DNA from: Phytoseiulus persimilis
Taxonomy: Eukaryota > Arthropoda > Arachnida > Mesostigmata > Phytoseiidae
Length of the DNA stretch: 64,000 bases
NCBI GenBank assembly: GCA_037576195.1
Contig: CM075103.1
Span: 24,986,001 to 25,050,000, forward strand
Reading direction: 5' to 3'
The position numbers were made by a program, and so were the translations under genes. Shown in pieces: positions 13,701-26,400 of the stretch. Numbering within the stretch: position 1 is the first letter of the stretch; each line of letters begins with the position of its first letter. The notes under the pieces are model-generated. The model was not told the DNA's origin. It made no database searches and saw only the letters and a program-made list of their open reading frames with translations.

Positions 13701-16590
13701 CGGCCTGATTTGCGACCTCGACTCTCGGGCATAGTGAGCGGCGAGGAGAATTAACCGAAGTCAGAGCGAGCGTCACAGTCATCCAGTTTACTGCGTCAAC
13801 GAGCTCACTGTCCACCCTTCTCAGAAATCCTCTATACAAGAATCTCCTGCGGCGAAAACTGTCGTGCGATCGTCGCGCAGTGCTGCTTGAAATCTGATCT
13901 GGCAGACTAGGAAACTTCCCCTCGACACTCGCACGAAAGAGAGAGAGAGAGCACGAGCATCGTCTCCCAGAAGTTGCAGCACTGAGTGAGACACTCTCCT
14001 GGAGCCGCTTGATTGCCAGATTCTATTCTCTTCCCGAGAAGCAGGAATCCTCATCGTTCCATCAATGATTCCGTTTGGTCGGAGCCGAAAGTGATCTGAT
14101 GATGTGATCCATCATCTAAACCACCGAAGGTTCTGTCGAGCTCCCTGCGATCTGCAGGAGCTGGAGACGGAGTTGATGCAAATGCAGTCACACCTCGGTT
14201 GAAGCCTAACTCGACATTTTTTCGTCCGGCCCGGCCAACCATCTCCCTGCCGCGGCGTTCTTCTTCACTGAAACCCTCCTCGAACTGTTTCCAGACGCTG
14301 TATGGAACATTTTCGACCGAGTCCAACTTTCCAAAAGTTTCTCCTCGAGAATGGAGCCGAATTATGATTACAAGGTCGGAATTTTTTGACGCGCAGTAAG
14401 CGACGTGTATTTTGGGCTCCTCGAGAAATTATTGTTTTCTTTAAAAAAAGCGACGAAGCTGCTGAACTCTATATCTACGGAGGGCGGGGCGAACAATGTG
14501 ACTCAATGATGAAATGAAGAGGCGTTCCCGGGAAGTTCTCAAGTGTTCCTCATACGTTTCATAGTGATCGATGCTCTCTCCGAATATCTTCCACAGGTTC
14601 CACGGCTCCATCATCAGTGACTTCTCCCCGATTCTCGGTCCGATGGCGAGGAAGTAGTCCCAGGCGCGGTCGATTGGTTTTCAGAGAGCTCCGATATGTA
14701 ATCGGGAAGGATCTGGAGCAACCGGGTCGATCAGAAGACGAATATCCCACGGCTCAGACCAGACGCCAGAACCCCCGAGGGCCGTTCTCCACAGAGTCAG
14801 ATCCTGTCAGTCTCATGTGCCATTGTTTCGTATATCCGCGTATCAGCTTTTCGGGGCCGGACGGCGCATCCCAGCTCCGGGTTCGTCTTCAAGCAAAGTT
14901 GCTATACTCCTTCCCTATTTCGACGTCGCAGAATCTGAGACTAAGAACCAGCGGTGGCCGACTGGAGAGCTCCGCCCCCAATTTGCCCTGGGTCAGCTCC
15001 CTGTGACCACCGCGTTCTTTTTCGAAACGTATTGAGTTCTTTTCGAATTTACGAATACGGGAAGAAAATTGGAGACGGTCTTTATGACCAAAATCAGGTG
15101 CCCCGTGTGTTTTTCCCCTCTCATCATGCTCCAGAGGAGAATTACACAAGCAGGGCACGGGCCAAATTTGGTTGTTAGTGGAGCCTGGGAGTTCAGGCAA
15201 CTTTTCGAAACCTATATCTCTATCCATCTATCTATATATATAAAAGACGCCGGCCTCTCTAAGCTGTGATCCGAATAAACGCTAGGGCAGCGGCTCGGAG
15301 CTCGACGAAACCTCGCGTACTCACGCGGAATCGGGCCCAAATGGTTATAGGCCGCCTGATACTTTTCTTGAAAACCTCCGGGAGCCGGAATACGGAGGAA
15401 ACTCGACAACTTCCTTGTCGCTGGCCGCAGTATCTTCCAGTTCGAAAGGGCGCGACTCGTCCAACCGCTTTTCCCACGGTCACAAACCGAGAAAACTCGG
15501 AAACTTTGTCGTCGCATGCTGAATAATTTCTCTGTTCGAAAGAGCACGCCAAAAGCCAATGGTCTGCGGCGCGATCCTGTAGCGATTTTGGTAATGTGAA
15601 AAACGCGGTGCGCAGCGATTCGACTACGGCGGCCCACCCGATACAGGGAGTGCTCAGGTCGCCTTGCTTCCGAGCACGGTAAGGTTAACCTGCGACAGTC
15701 ACTTCCACGGCCCGACCGTCAACGCTCTTCCGCCGTTGCGCCCTCGGATCCACACCATTCCAAAACTACAAGGTAAATGTGAACCGTGAAAGAGATCAAT
15801 CATAAGCTTATGTTATCAACGATGACAGATACAGTTGACGCTGTTGACAGCGATCATGACGCCCTGGGCCACCTGAACCGCGAGTTCGGAGGAGAGAGCG
15901 CCAATCATGGTTATGAAGAACTTCAAACATTGAGACTGTTCAGTTAGATCGAAGTCGCTCAAGCCCGAACCCCGCAAAGCCAATCAGCACGACTTTTTTC
16001 TTCATTTCCCAATCAGTGGGAAAATATTCAAAGAGACCCTCGACCGTATAAATCGATACTGGCTGAAGCATTACCCATCCCCTCTCCTTTCTTCCCAGGC
16101 ATGGAACGAGATAAGTAGCACAACACTATCTCCTTCCGACTTACTAGATGAGAATCTCCGCGACTCATAAGAGAATTCCTGACCGAAGCTGGGGGAAGAC
16201 GAAATTCCTATAAGTACGTTGCGGATAAAACCATATCGATCTGATACGGGATCCTTTGGGTGATCTGCATGGTGGTCGAACCTCCTTCCGTCGGAAAGGT
16301 CGTCGATGGACGAAACGCGAAATCCAGGAATGGTCAATCAAATCTGGAACGTCCCCAGACCTCATCCTGGATCCGCCCAGAGAACAATTCGAGACAAATC
16401 ACCTCGGACATGAAAAGGTCCCCCCGAAGAGGATCATTGCGATAGGATAATGAAAAGCATGACGATGGAAATAAGCCTCCTCTATCATGGAGACAGATAC
16501 ATAATCTATTGAATGAATCACCTAGATGCCGCACATCAAGGGTCGACAGAGTCAGGGCCCCGGGACAAAATGGCTGGCGACCAGGAATCT
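10710..16590. other. Gene-poor stretch
   Basis: No gene could be supported. A frame at about 11120-11420 (+) reads like extracellular protein in places but is interrupted and matches nothing I recognise. A short GA microsatellite lies at 13935-13952. A TA-rich patch at about 15220-15245 is the only other composition feature. Confidence 0.45.
13935..13952. repeat. GA dinucleotide microsatellite
   Basis: About seven GA units in an otherwise unremarkable region. Confidence 0.8.
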
Positions 16591-16597
16591 GGCCCCG

Positions 16598-16792
16598 TTC
16601 ATGGAGGTGGTTCCTGGGTCGATCTGACCATACTTTTCAGGCTCCATGGGGGTGATTCCGAGGTCGGTCTGACCATGTCTCTTGGGCCAAGATTCCAAGA
16701 TCGACCTCACAATCACCCCCATGGACCACAAAAAGTACGGTCAAATCGACCTCGGAATCACATCCATGAAGCCTGAAAAGTATGGTCAGAGG
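16598..16792. mobile_element. Miniature inverted repeat of the 45-bp satellite family
   Basis: The left arm (about 16598-16684) holds two units with the order GGTGATTCC, then GGTCGATCTGACCATACTTTTC. The right arm (about 16686-16792) is the reverse complement of the same two-unit block, with only scattered differences. The arms are almost contiguous, so single strands would fold into one hairpin. The unit matches the 45-bp monomer of the large arrays at 57.96-63.89 kb (GGGTGATTCCG and CTGACCATACTTTTC are shared). The unit direction is inward (right, then left), the opposite of the large element. No coding capacity and no clear target-site duplication. Confidence 0.75.
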
Positions 16793-16799
16793 AAAAATA

Positions 16800-18160
16800 T
16801 GATTCAGACCGAGGCGAAATTATCCTCGAGAAGTCTCCGTAGGGCACGGATTCAAATACCTAGAGGAATTTCCATGATGCCGGGATAATGCAAATGGGGA
16901 GGGACAACTACGCTCAGATGCTATTCGTATCCGAAATCTGCCCCGGAAAGAGTTCTGGAGTTCAAAGATGAACTTCAGGTTGACCCAGAGGTACTCGAAG
17001 AAGAATCACCTAGAGAAGCACTCCTTCTCCCGGCGCCATGATCTGGAGCGTATCGTTAGCCCCGGGCGGAGGAAGTTTGTCGACCCCTGCCGCGGACGAA
17101 CTACCTCGGATGTCGCAGCGAAGCGCGATATTGTACGCTAGTTATTCTATAAATCTCACGGGATTGATTCATTGCGATGAGGGGATGATTTCGAAAAATT
17201 GCCTGAACTTCCAGGCTCTAGTTATCAGTGTATAGCGATAATCCGAGCGCATTCCACTCGGAGCATGGAATGAAGGGCTTCGCTCGTGAGCGATGGTACC
17301 GGCAAGCGACACGAAGAGCTCGACAAGCGAGGAAACTCTATTTCCAGGAACAACACAACTTGGATTTCATAGACGTAAAATCAGGTTTCGCTAAACGGGT
17401 TGAATCAATCGAGCGTCAACTTTCAAAAATCGATCGAATCAGGTATGAAATTCCATGGAGTGATATAATCGAGCTTGTGCTGTTCTAAATCCTTGTTCAT
17501 CCCATACCCGGCTGCACCGCTAGAATAACGTGCACGGATGAGGAGTTAGACTCCGCACCACCCCCAGGAACGAGATCACGAAGGGGTGGCAACACATAGC
17601 TGGTGGAATTCGTGTGGGAATATTTTTCGCGAATTGGTTGAGGCAAGTATGATATGCACGGAGTTTGAGTCTTCGGTAACATTCCTCCGACAAAACTGTG
17701 AATGTCTGACCGATGATTGCATCGGACTCCTGAAACTCTATCTAACCTCAAGACTCGATCCACGAAATCCTGGGAAGAGCAAGCATGATCTGTACTGTTT
17801 TCCGCATGCATTTCTGTCTCGATTTCACTCCGGAGCCCTTGAGGCATGTAGCTTTAGAAGACGGGGTCTGGAAGGGCTTTGGCAATTCACGTTCACTGTA
17901 TGACTTTTCCGTTGATACCCAAAGCTCACCAGATATCTCGCGAAATGGTGAACGAGTCATCGAGCAAAACTGATGTGAGTCCTCCGTTCATCGGGTCAAT
18001 TCTAAGGCCACACGAAGCGAATTCCGAAACGACGCAGACGGAGTTCTCGCGGTTGCCATCTCCAGAGGATATTCTCACGCGGTACTCTGAGTCTGCTATC
18101 TCTCAAGAGCGTAACGCTTGCCAATAACTCTGCATCGCCTTTAATGGTCGCCGAATCGTG
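16800..18160. other. Gene-poor stretch
   Basis: No gene supported. An 86-codon frame at 17228-17488 (+) is rich in Arg, Lys and Gln and could be part of a coiled coil, but I recognise no family and see no convincing splice context. Confidence 0.4.
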
Positions 18161-18167
18161 TACTTGC

Positions 18168-19394
18168 GCCCGAAGAGCCCGAAGACATCTGGAGCCCGAG
18201 TACATTTGAGCTCTAGGACACTGAGAGCTCAGGAGCATTTAGAGCCCAAACACAGTTTGAGCCCATCGACGTTTTGAGCCCAGCGTTCGTACAGGATTTT
18301 CGCGGAGTCCGGTTCTACGAATTCGGGAATTGCTACAGAATATGTTCGCTTCGATTAGCCCAAAGATGAGCCCTCAGTGTACGTCGGGGATCTCAGGTCC
18401 CCCGCCAACTAGGCTCCAGCCAGCGGCTCATGGTGCCCAGCACCGACGTCGCGTTGCCTCGCTGAGCATTCAAGGAGAGGCGCTGAGTCAAGAAGCGCCC
18501 CAGTCTTTCGTCTCCCGTTGCCCGCTCGAGGGCCTCCCCAACCTGGGCAATCAGGGTCCCGGTGTGGGAGCCGGGACCACCCATAGTCTCGAATGCGAAC
18601 GGCGAGAAGTGGTACCCGCTTGTCAACGCGGCATACTCGTTGATTTTTGCTGCCTCCGCCCTCGCAACGGCGTACCCTGCGCGGGACGCACCGGGACCGA
18701 CCAGGGAAGGGCTCAGAGAGTCGGTCACCGTTGCATCCCACACAAGGGCCCTCCCCCTGGAGAAAGGAATGAGCGTGAGGCCGTCAGGCCGCCTTCCGTC
18801 GTCGGGCATGAGACCAGAGAGCTCCAGCATGCAGGGTATCCCGGCTTAACGAAGAGCCCGTCCGAGGGTGTCGTTGAGAGCAGCGTGGCGCGATCGACGA
18901 CCAGCTGATAGGGCGCAAGACAGGCCGTGACGGGCGAGGAATTCGGGAATTGGAAAATTTCCTGATCGGAATCAGGTGATGAAAATCTTCTCCATAGATT
19001 CCATTTCTCTTTTGGTCCTCTCTTGAGAACGGTGCCTGTTGAGCGCGAACTTGAAACCTTGAAATTGAAGTTCGAGGGGATCCAGAAGCAGGCTCCATTC
19101 GCTTCGGCGCTGGAATGGTGTTTATTACCAATGGGGATCCCTCATTCATAAGGAACACATATGGTATCAACGAAGGAACATTGCATTGCGTAATCAGAAA
19201 CGTTCTCATCTCTAAAAAATCTTCGACCTCTCAGTATGGAGGCAGAGCTCAAGATGTCTTGGGGCCAAAAATTGGTTCGGGCTCAAGCGGTCCCTGGGAT
19301 CCAAATGTCCTCGGGCTCCATTTGTTCCTGAGCTCTGAATGTTCTTGGTCTTCAATTTACTCGGGCTCTAAATATATCCGGGCTCAAAATGACC
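18168..19394. mobile_element. Foldback-type element with 17-bp repeat arms
   Basis: The left arm (about 18168-18289) is seven degenerate 17-bp units of the form GAGCCCGAGTACATTTG. The right arm (about 19244-19394) carries the reverse complement (GGGCTC followed by an AAATGT-like core) at the same spacing, again with drifted units. The arms enclose about 950 bp of non-repetitive DNA, including a broken retroelement fragment. This is the layout of foldback elements, whose terminal inverted repeats are built from short tandem units. No transposase frame is visible. Outer borders and target duplication could not be fixed because the outermost units fade into flanking sequence. Confidence 0.65.
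18393..18939 (-). pseudogene. Broken retroelement fragment (nuclease-like C-terminal region)
   Basis: Read on the minus strand, this piece shows a conserved motif order that I associate with the C-terminal part of reverse-transcriptase-bearing elements common in invertebrate genomes: GLSC, then RHAALND, then DGRRPDGLTLIPF, then LVWDATVTD, and a terminal GNATSVLGT. The RPDG...VWDAT pattern resembles a PD-(D/E)XK nuclease fold. The copy is a broken fossil: only about 180 residues' worth is present, there is at least one break, and no reverse transcriptase part was found nearby. The exact element class is not certain. It lies wholly between the 17-bp-unit inverted arms at 18.17-18.29 and 19.24-19.39 kb. 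Confidence 0.65.
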
Positions 19395-19399
19395 CACAC

Positions 19400-22300
19400 C
19401 ACTCGCGGGGAGGATGTTAAGGCACTTGGCGAAATCCACGACTGGAAGATGAACGAAATCATACATACCGGAATCGAATCCTGGTATAAAAGAGATTCGG
19501 GAGTGCTAGAGTACTATACCGGCCGAACGCTCACAGTTCCTGAAAATCTCCGCGAGATCTTCCTTTCCGTACCAGGAAACATGAGTGCGCGCTGCACGCC
19601 ATGAACCTCAGACGCCGAAGACTATGGAGCGTAAAAGAATCCTCAAAAAGAAGGAGAACGTCAACAGACGGTAGCAGCGTGCCCAGCGGAACAACCAAGA
19701 CATCACGAGCTCCTGAACTCCATGAGTTTGTGCTTCCACTCAGCTTTGGGACTTGGATCTGCGTGGGGGAACAAGAATTGAAACTGAAGGAAGACGTATA
19801 ATCTCGGGGGTCCTGGGATGCCCTGGGAGTAGTGTCAGACGGGGCTCGCCCTCGATTTCTCAGACTCCAGACTGACGGACGTGAGAGCCCCGCTGGCTGG
19901 AAGGGAAAACAATTCGTCTCAGGTGAACGCCGGGCCATAACTCGCCTCGCCCGGAGAGAAGCCCATCAGAGCTGTTTTTTCAGAATTCCTCGGAAGGGCT
20001 GCGGACCCACTCTGGAGACGACGATTCGGCCACAAATCAAAGCCTGCTCCACACGGCACGCGCCTACTCAGCAGTGGTATTCATACGGAGCGGGGATGTC
20101 TCGGAGGGGAAACGCATTCAATGTCCATCAAGACGCCCAAATCCAGGCCTCATTGATTCAGCGGAGAGCATTTCGCTCCAGGTTCGTCAACATCGGCGAC
20201 AACAGGAGCGGCTGTTAGCCACTATTCATCGCTCCGTGGTGCACGCGGAATGAGCGAGCGGAATTGTGTTCCGAATGCCAGAACCTGCATGCTCGGAACA
20301 GACCGATACGGACACGCACTGCCAAGCATCCGCTGGCGGTCACGATTGCGATTCACTGAAGTCGGTGGAGATGTGCAGTTATCATCCTGATCGTTATCGA
20401 TTGCGTTCCGCTGTGGACCGCTTTTCGATTTCGAAAGCGAGCTAGGACCATGCCAACAAATACCGAAGACCCAGAAAACGATTCATCTCTCCGGCTTTCT
20501 CGGAGATGCCGCTCAGAAAGGAATCCTTTATTCTTGTGGATACGTATCGTAAGGATTCCGTGGAACCATCCGAATCGAACTCCCTCCCGACTCCTGGATG
20601 CGTTACAGATTCCGCGGAAATCGAGATGGAAAAACAGCATTCGGCAAGAATGCTGCTTATCTCAAATCCGCATCTAATCATCTCAATCCCGCAGGAGCAT
20701 TTTCCGCAAAAGCAAGATATCTGACTGGGGACTGCGCGCTCGGTCGAAGAACCGATGCTGCTCCGTCAACGCGACATTCGCTCATTGACTCTCTGTTCTA
20801 GGATGGTACATCATCGAACTCTTCGATTTCCCAAGTCGCCTTCAACTGCGTTCATCCCAGACATTTTGTGCGACACGGAGTCGACAGAGCTCTTCTCCGA
20901 AAGCTGGGAAAGCGAAATCCCGAATTCGGATTACTCGCATACGAATATGTACAATTTTCTCTGCTTGAAATGACATCCGATGTTTCCTCGCACTGGATGG
21001 GCGCTCTGAAACTCACCCTGTCAGCTCCCTGGATCGCCTGGAAACCCTGGGGTGCGAACGAGCTCCGGGAAACTCGAGGAATTTCAGGAGCATAGTCCGA
21101 TGATAATTTGTGGCGATTGGGATTTCCTAACGCTATCTCCCCAGACGCGCGACTCATCGAACTCCCACCGTACAACCTCTCGCGGTTCGACGAGTGTCTC
21201 CTGGATACCTACAGAATCGACGCGAACAGAGTTCATACTTCCAACTGACCACATATACTCAACGTCAGCGGATAGGCTCCCTCGAGACGAATTCGGCTTT
21301 GTTCTCCAAGAAGCCTCCCTGCCTCAACATTGTTCTCCAGATTTCGCTCCCAAGCTGTTATAGAAAAAATACTTTTTCATTTTAGAAAACGCCGGCTGGT
21401 CCAGTGTCGTTGGACCATACAAACTGGAACTCTGCGCAACCGAACAATGGCCGTTTGGCTTCATTGGATCTACAGCAGCAGCCACTGCAACGCAAACATT
21501 TTGATGAATTGAAACTGTATCCCAGTCACAACGATTTTTGGAGTGAAACTAATGACTCAAACTTAATTCTCCACCGGAAACTGAGCTTAGGCTCTGAGGC
21601 TTCGAGGAGATGGGAGCAATTTTTTCACGGAGCGCCGCACGGGACTGCGAAACACCCTCAGCCGCCCAATGTAGACAGGATTCGAAGATACTGGTTTTCA
21701 TTGCGCGCACGCAACCGGGCGGTGCGCTGCACGAGACAGCCCGTGCCTACTGCCTGTTCCATGTCAGATATCTTCATGTATATTCATCGCTCGGCAGAAA
21801 TCTTGGAGCCTTCGGAGGCAGGAGCTGAGAATGACTTTCTGCTGGGGACTTTGAACTGTCCGAAAGTGTGTTCTCGAATAATTTAATTACGAGTCCTTGT
21901 GCCGACAGCGGCAGGGATTCCAAACAGCCTCCGGTGGAATACATGGGAGTTTATTAACGAAACTTAGGAAACAGGATCGAGCCGGTTCTGAATAGGAGAA
22001 CTTTCTGAGTTCGGAACCCATTCCATAAATGCACTTCTTCCGTCTTGAAGAGAGGAATGCTCCGAGGTTGACTGGGTGTTGCGTTCAGGAAATGTTCCGA
22101 ACCGCCTCGTTCAGGAGGACGCCCGTCAAGTGTTTCGAGGATCGTAGGCCCGCCCGTCATTCGGGAGTCCCTTCCGGGAGAGACTGCTCACTCATACGTC
22201 CAACTAGCTTCCGAATTTTTATTCACTTCTTGAGAATATGAAGCACGGAGTTCTTGGGTTTATCCGACTGTTGAAAGACATGAACTCGCTGAGACTCCAT

Positions 22301-22930
22301 GTCCAAACTAGACAAAGCACGATAGCACATGCATGGACTCGTTACTTTGGAGCTCTTATCTGAGGCGAGTAGTAACGGTTAATGTGAAACAAAAGCTGTT
22401 TTTTGCGCCGAACCGTTCTTGCACAGCGAAAAGGAGGTCGAACAACGAGTCCTTCTATCCATCCATTCGTAAACTCCACCAATGGGGGAGTGGCAGACGA
22501 TTGTTCTCTAGGACCATGAGGATTTGTTTTTGAAAGACGAGAGAGAAGAGAGAGAGACGAGAGAGAGCTCCATCGAAGAGAGCCTGTCCGATCATGACAG
22601 GGAGTGTGGTACATGTAAAGCATGAACCTTGTTCCCGTCAACTTTGAAGATGACCAGGAACTGCGAATCGAGTCGCTGCAGCATATACTCGAGAACCTTG
22701 TTTTCAGCTTTCCTGTAAGCACTCCATCATCTCTGTTCTTGCAAAAAGGCTGGATTATGAGCGCCTGAGGACGTTTGCTAATCTAAGAATATCAACTGCG
22801 CAGCAGAGTTTTCGATCGCAGATTTTCGACGTTCAAAATCAGTCTCAGACTGATTCACACGGTGGGAAATTCTTTCATGCGTTGTGTCGAGAGGGGGTTC
22901 AAGCTCCTATTGATCTCAAACAAATCCAAG
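19400..22930. other. Gene-poor stretch
   Basis: No gene supported. Several partly overlapping frames at about 20.6-21.3 kb (+) look mildly protein-like, but they are short, interrupted and match no family I know. A GA-rich tract lies at 22533-22568. Confidence 0.4.
22533..22568. repeat. Imperfect GA-rich microsatellite
   Basis: Runs of GA broken by single A or C insertions. Confidence 0.8.
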
Positions 22931-23234
22931 GAGTGAGGTCCGCCACCCCCTTGGCCGGAGAGCCCGAAAGTTAGACGTCCACCCAGTGGAGGTTCACATT
23001 CGGGGGCATATTTTGTGAGGTCTGCATCGTGGGCTTTTTTCGCAAGCACAGACATACATACATCCATTCATCTCTATTTATAGAAGTCCAGTATCTGTTA
23101 GTTTGTGTGTCCTCTCCCCAGCGATTGATCGGGTCGACGTGGAATCAACGGCATGTTGTACGGCGGACAAGGGGAAGGGCATAGGCCACCCACCTCCTGT
23201 CCCTCCAGCCGCTAGCCCCCTTCTGACCTCTCTC

Positions 23235-23470
23235 TGTGCTATCATCGGTACGCGAATCGTAGCGATAAGGTGTACCGTCCCGATATGATGCCAGCTAGGC
23301 GCCTTGGCCTCTCCTCAAGGTCCCATGATACGCACGCAGTCCCTCTCTGACTTTCTCCTCTCAAATTAAACTGTGTGTTTGTATGTATTACCGGGACCCG
23401 AATCCTGACGATAAGGCGCACCGCCCCGGAATGATTGCAGCCGAAATCCTCGGCCTCACATCTTCAATGA
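23235..23470. repeat. Diverged direct duplication, offset about 146 bp
   Basis: The blocks at about 23240-23320 and 23393-23470 align in the same direction: both have CGAATC, then CGATAAGG, then an ACCG...CCCG core, then ATGAT..CAGC and a CCTTGGCCTC-like end. CGATAAGG starts at 23263 and again at 23409. The text just before (23095-23110) also has a TTGTGTGTCCTCT patch like the spacer, so a third, poorer copy may exist. Possibly part of a short interspersed or MITE-like element; no family recognised. Confidence 0.5.
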
Positions 23471-23479
23471 TGACACTTG

Positions 23480-26400
23480 ATGCATAGAAGACAATATCTG
23501 TCTGTCATCAGTGGAGTTCCAAAGCAAAGGACGGGCCGGCCAGCGTGGTCGGCTAGTTGTGTACACAAATAGAGAGCATATCCCTCACCGTTCTCAGTAT
23601 TCTCCTGTGAGCGATCCCTACATGTGCAGTTCCCGCTGTGATTTATCCTCGATGTATCTCACCCTACATCCATACACCGGATGATCCAGAGTCTCAACGG
23701 ACCGGTGTCTGGCACACGTCTGGATCACATCTCCATTGGAATCCATGCGATATTCATCTGCCTGACTTCTCTATTCTCCGATCGTTTTCCGGTGTCTCTC
23801 GACCTCACCAACGCGCCGAGTCTCCTGTCCTGTTCCAACGAATTCTGAGGTCGAGCTGAACTCCTCGACCGCTTTGTCGATAGAGTTGGCTCGCTGACAT
23901 GCCGCCACCTGGGCATCGCCAACAGAATCGACGAGATGTTCAGGTCGAACTATCCCTCGCCGGTAGGAATACGGGGACTGTGTTCTGATTGTTCTCCGTG
24001 GACCGCCAGGTGCCACACACGAACCCTCCGTGTTCAGCCCGGGTCGAACTCGGATGCCCGCAGGCTGACGTCAGCGCATCGTACTCCTGGCATTGGAACA
24101 CGCGTTCCCGAGACCCGGGAGGAATAGGGAATGCTCCCAATAAGGCTGGAAGTTAGGAATCACGTGCCCTCGGAAGCACTCTCCGGGCGGATGCTCACTG
24201 CCGACGGTGATCGGAATGGTCTCGTCAACAGTCTAATGTCTTCAGAGGAATGACGGGAATGGTACATTTTAAGCATTTTTAGCTTCCACGGAGGCTGGCC
24301 CTGAATTTTCGAAAATCGTCGAAACCGTCTATCATGGCAACGTGCCAAGGCTCAAATCCAACGGAGATTCGAGAGGAATGAATTCCAGCCGCCATTTACT
24401 CGGAAATTCTGATTATCTTGGACGCTGAACTCCAATGCCCCCTCCATGGGACTCCGAGTTCACGGTATAGAAAAGAACGAACAATGACATTTCTTCCGAG
24501 CACCGACAACCCATGACAACTTTGTCATCATCAGTATTGGTCGCTGAAAACACGATCACAACTTTAGTGGGGAACGTGAACCACCGCCACCATGAGCGGG
24601 TATACGTGTCAGTCGACGCGAGCATGTTTGGGACAGCAAGTTTATTAGTCATTTAGCCGTAACACTTCTCTTGCGTGCGTTTGCCAACAGTTGAGCGTTT
24701 CTAAAATCTCAAGGCTGTATCTCATACGATGAATCTTTCGCGTGTGGGAAGGACGGCCCCTGCTCGGACCGCAAAATTTCAATCGCTCACAACTCTGCTA
24801 CCCTCACGATCTGGGAGCTGGGGATGAAGCCCAGGAAGTTCCGCTAGAGTCCGAGCCTGTGGATGAGCTCTCGAGCTTCCCAATCAATCTGAGTTCTCTC
24901 TTTCGACCTATGCGACTCACATAAGGAGAATTAATTATTGCTCTCAGAGCTGTGCCATTTCTGACTCCTTTTCCGGTTGTTGAGTCTTGGGGCCACTTCG
25001 GGATGGAACGACCCAGGGAAGCACAAGAAAAAGCGATCGAGCTTTCGCGTGTTGCACGCCGTTCCTCGTGCGTTGGTGGGTTAGCCGACCATGTTCACCC
25101 ATAGGGGGGTCTGAGACGAAAGTTCCCTTGGTCACTCTCCAGAGGCCGTGATGGGTTCGTAAGCATCAGGATGGTAAAGGCAAACTGGTGTGCAATGCAA
25201 AACCAGTTCTCGAACCGTAAGTAGTACCGCACGCTGCCTTCAAAGGCTTCTCAAGCAGGCTGCGCTGCACACGCACAGGACACAGGCCAGCCTGCGAGTC
25301 CGCATGTGAGGATTTGAGCTGTTCAGGATAACTGCACCCAGAAGCGTACTGACCTCCGGCGATTCTGGGCCGGGCCCTCGGTTTGATGCCTCGCGTGGGC
25401 TCAGGCAGCACGTCTAATTCCAGATGATAAATTACAACAAGGCATTTCATGTTCATGCGCATGCAAAGCCGGGAAGCTGTTTAAGGAAGTTTCGACGCTC
25501 TCCACCGAGGAGGAGACGACGACAGCCGGTTGGACCGGTCGCTCAGTTTCTCGAGGACGAAACGTGAATAACGAGAAGTCCCGCGTGGTTTGAATCAATC
25601 TTCTCGAGTGGTCGAAATGAGAAAGGATGCATTCCTGAACGATTCCCTCCAAGATGAGCGGTAGGTGGAACATATGCTCAGCTCGGGAGATCCCAGTAGC
25701 GAAGTCCTGAGCGCTCGATGAGACATTCTTTTCTTTGAATTTCTGTGGCTTTCCTAAACAACCGCATCGAACTGAATTTTATAGCGGACCCGGTGCGAAT
25801 GGCTCTAAGGATGACTTCTTCGATGTTGTGTTCGAAAAATTCAGCTCGCGCATGCGCCCTGACGTTCCGAAGCTTTCGTAGCGATGAGCATGCGACCTCT
25901 TAGAGGAGCCCCTCGGTCCGAGAAATAAGACGCCGGAACGTTGTGAAAGTGGTTCACAACTCGCGCGGACTCGACGATGATGCTCTGAGGCGTTCGAGAG
26001 ACAGCCCCCGGAAAGCATCTGGACGGAGAACGTGTCAGCTCGCTTGGAACTTGGCCAGTCGTTACAGAGTCCTCAATTAGGCTCAACGCAAATACTAATT
26101 ACGACAACGCGGAGGTCGAGGGCGACTTGTTGTCGTGGAGCCTCCTTGTCATACATGACTCCTTGACACGTTGTTCCTCACAGCAGAGTTGGACCTGTCG
26201 GTTCGCAATCGATTCCGTGCAAAAGTTCGTGATTGATGCGGGAACTTGGCGGAAGCGGGTGACCCCGATAGTTGACGGGAGTTGTGGAGACCGAATTCGA
26301 GAGAAGTCTAAGAAACCAACCCCGCTAGAATTGTTCGCTATAATCACCCCCACTCTCTACTCGGGACACTCTCGACCACAAAATATTGTCGGTCTTCGCG

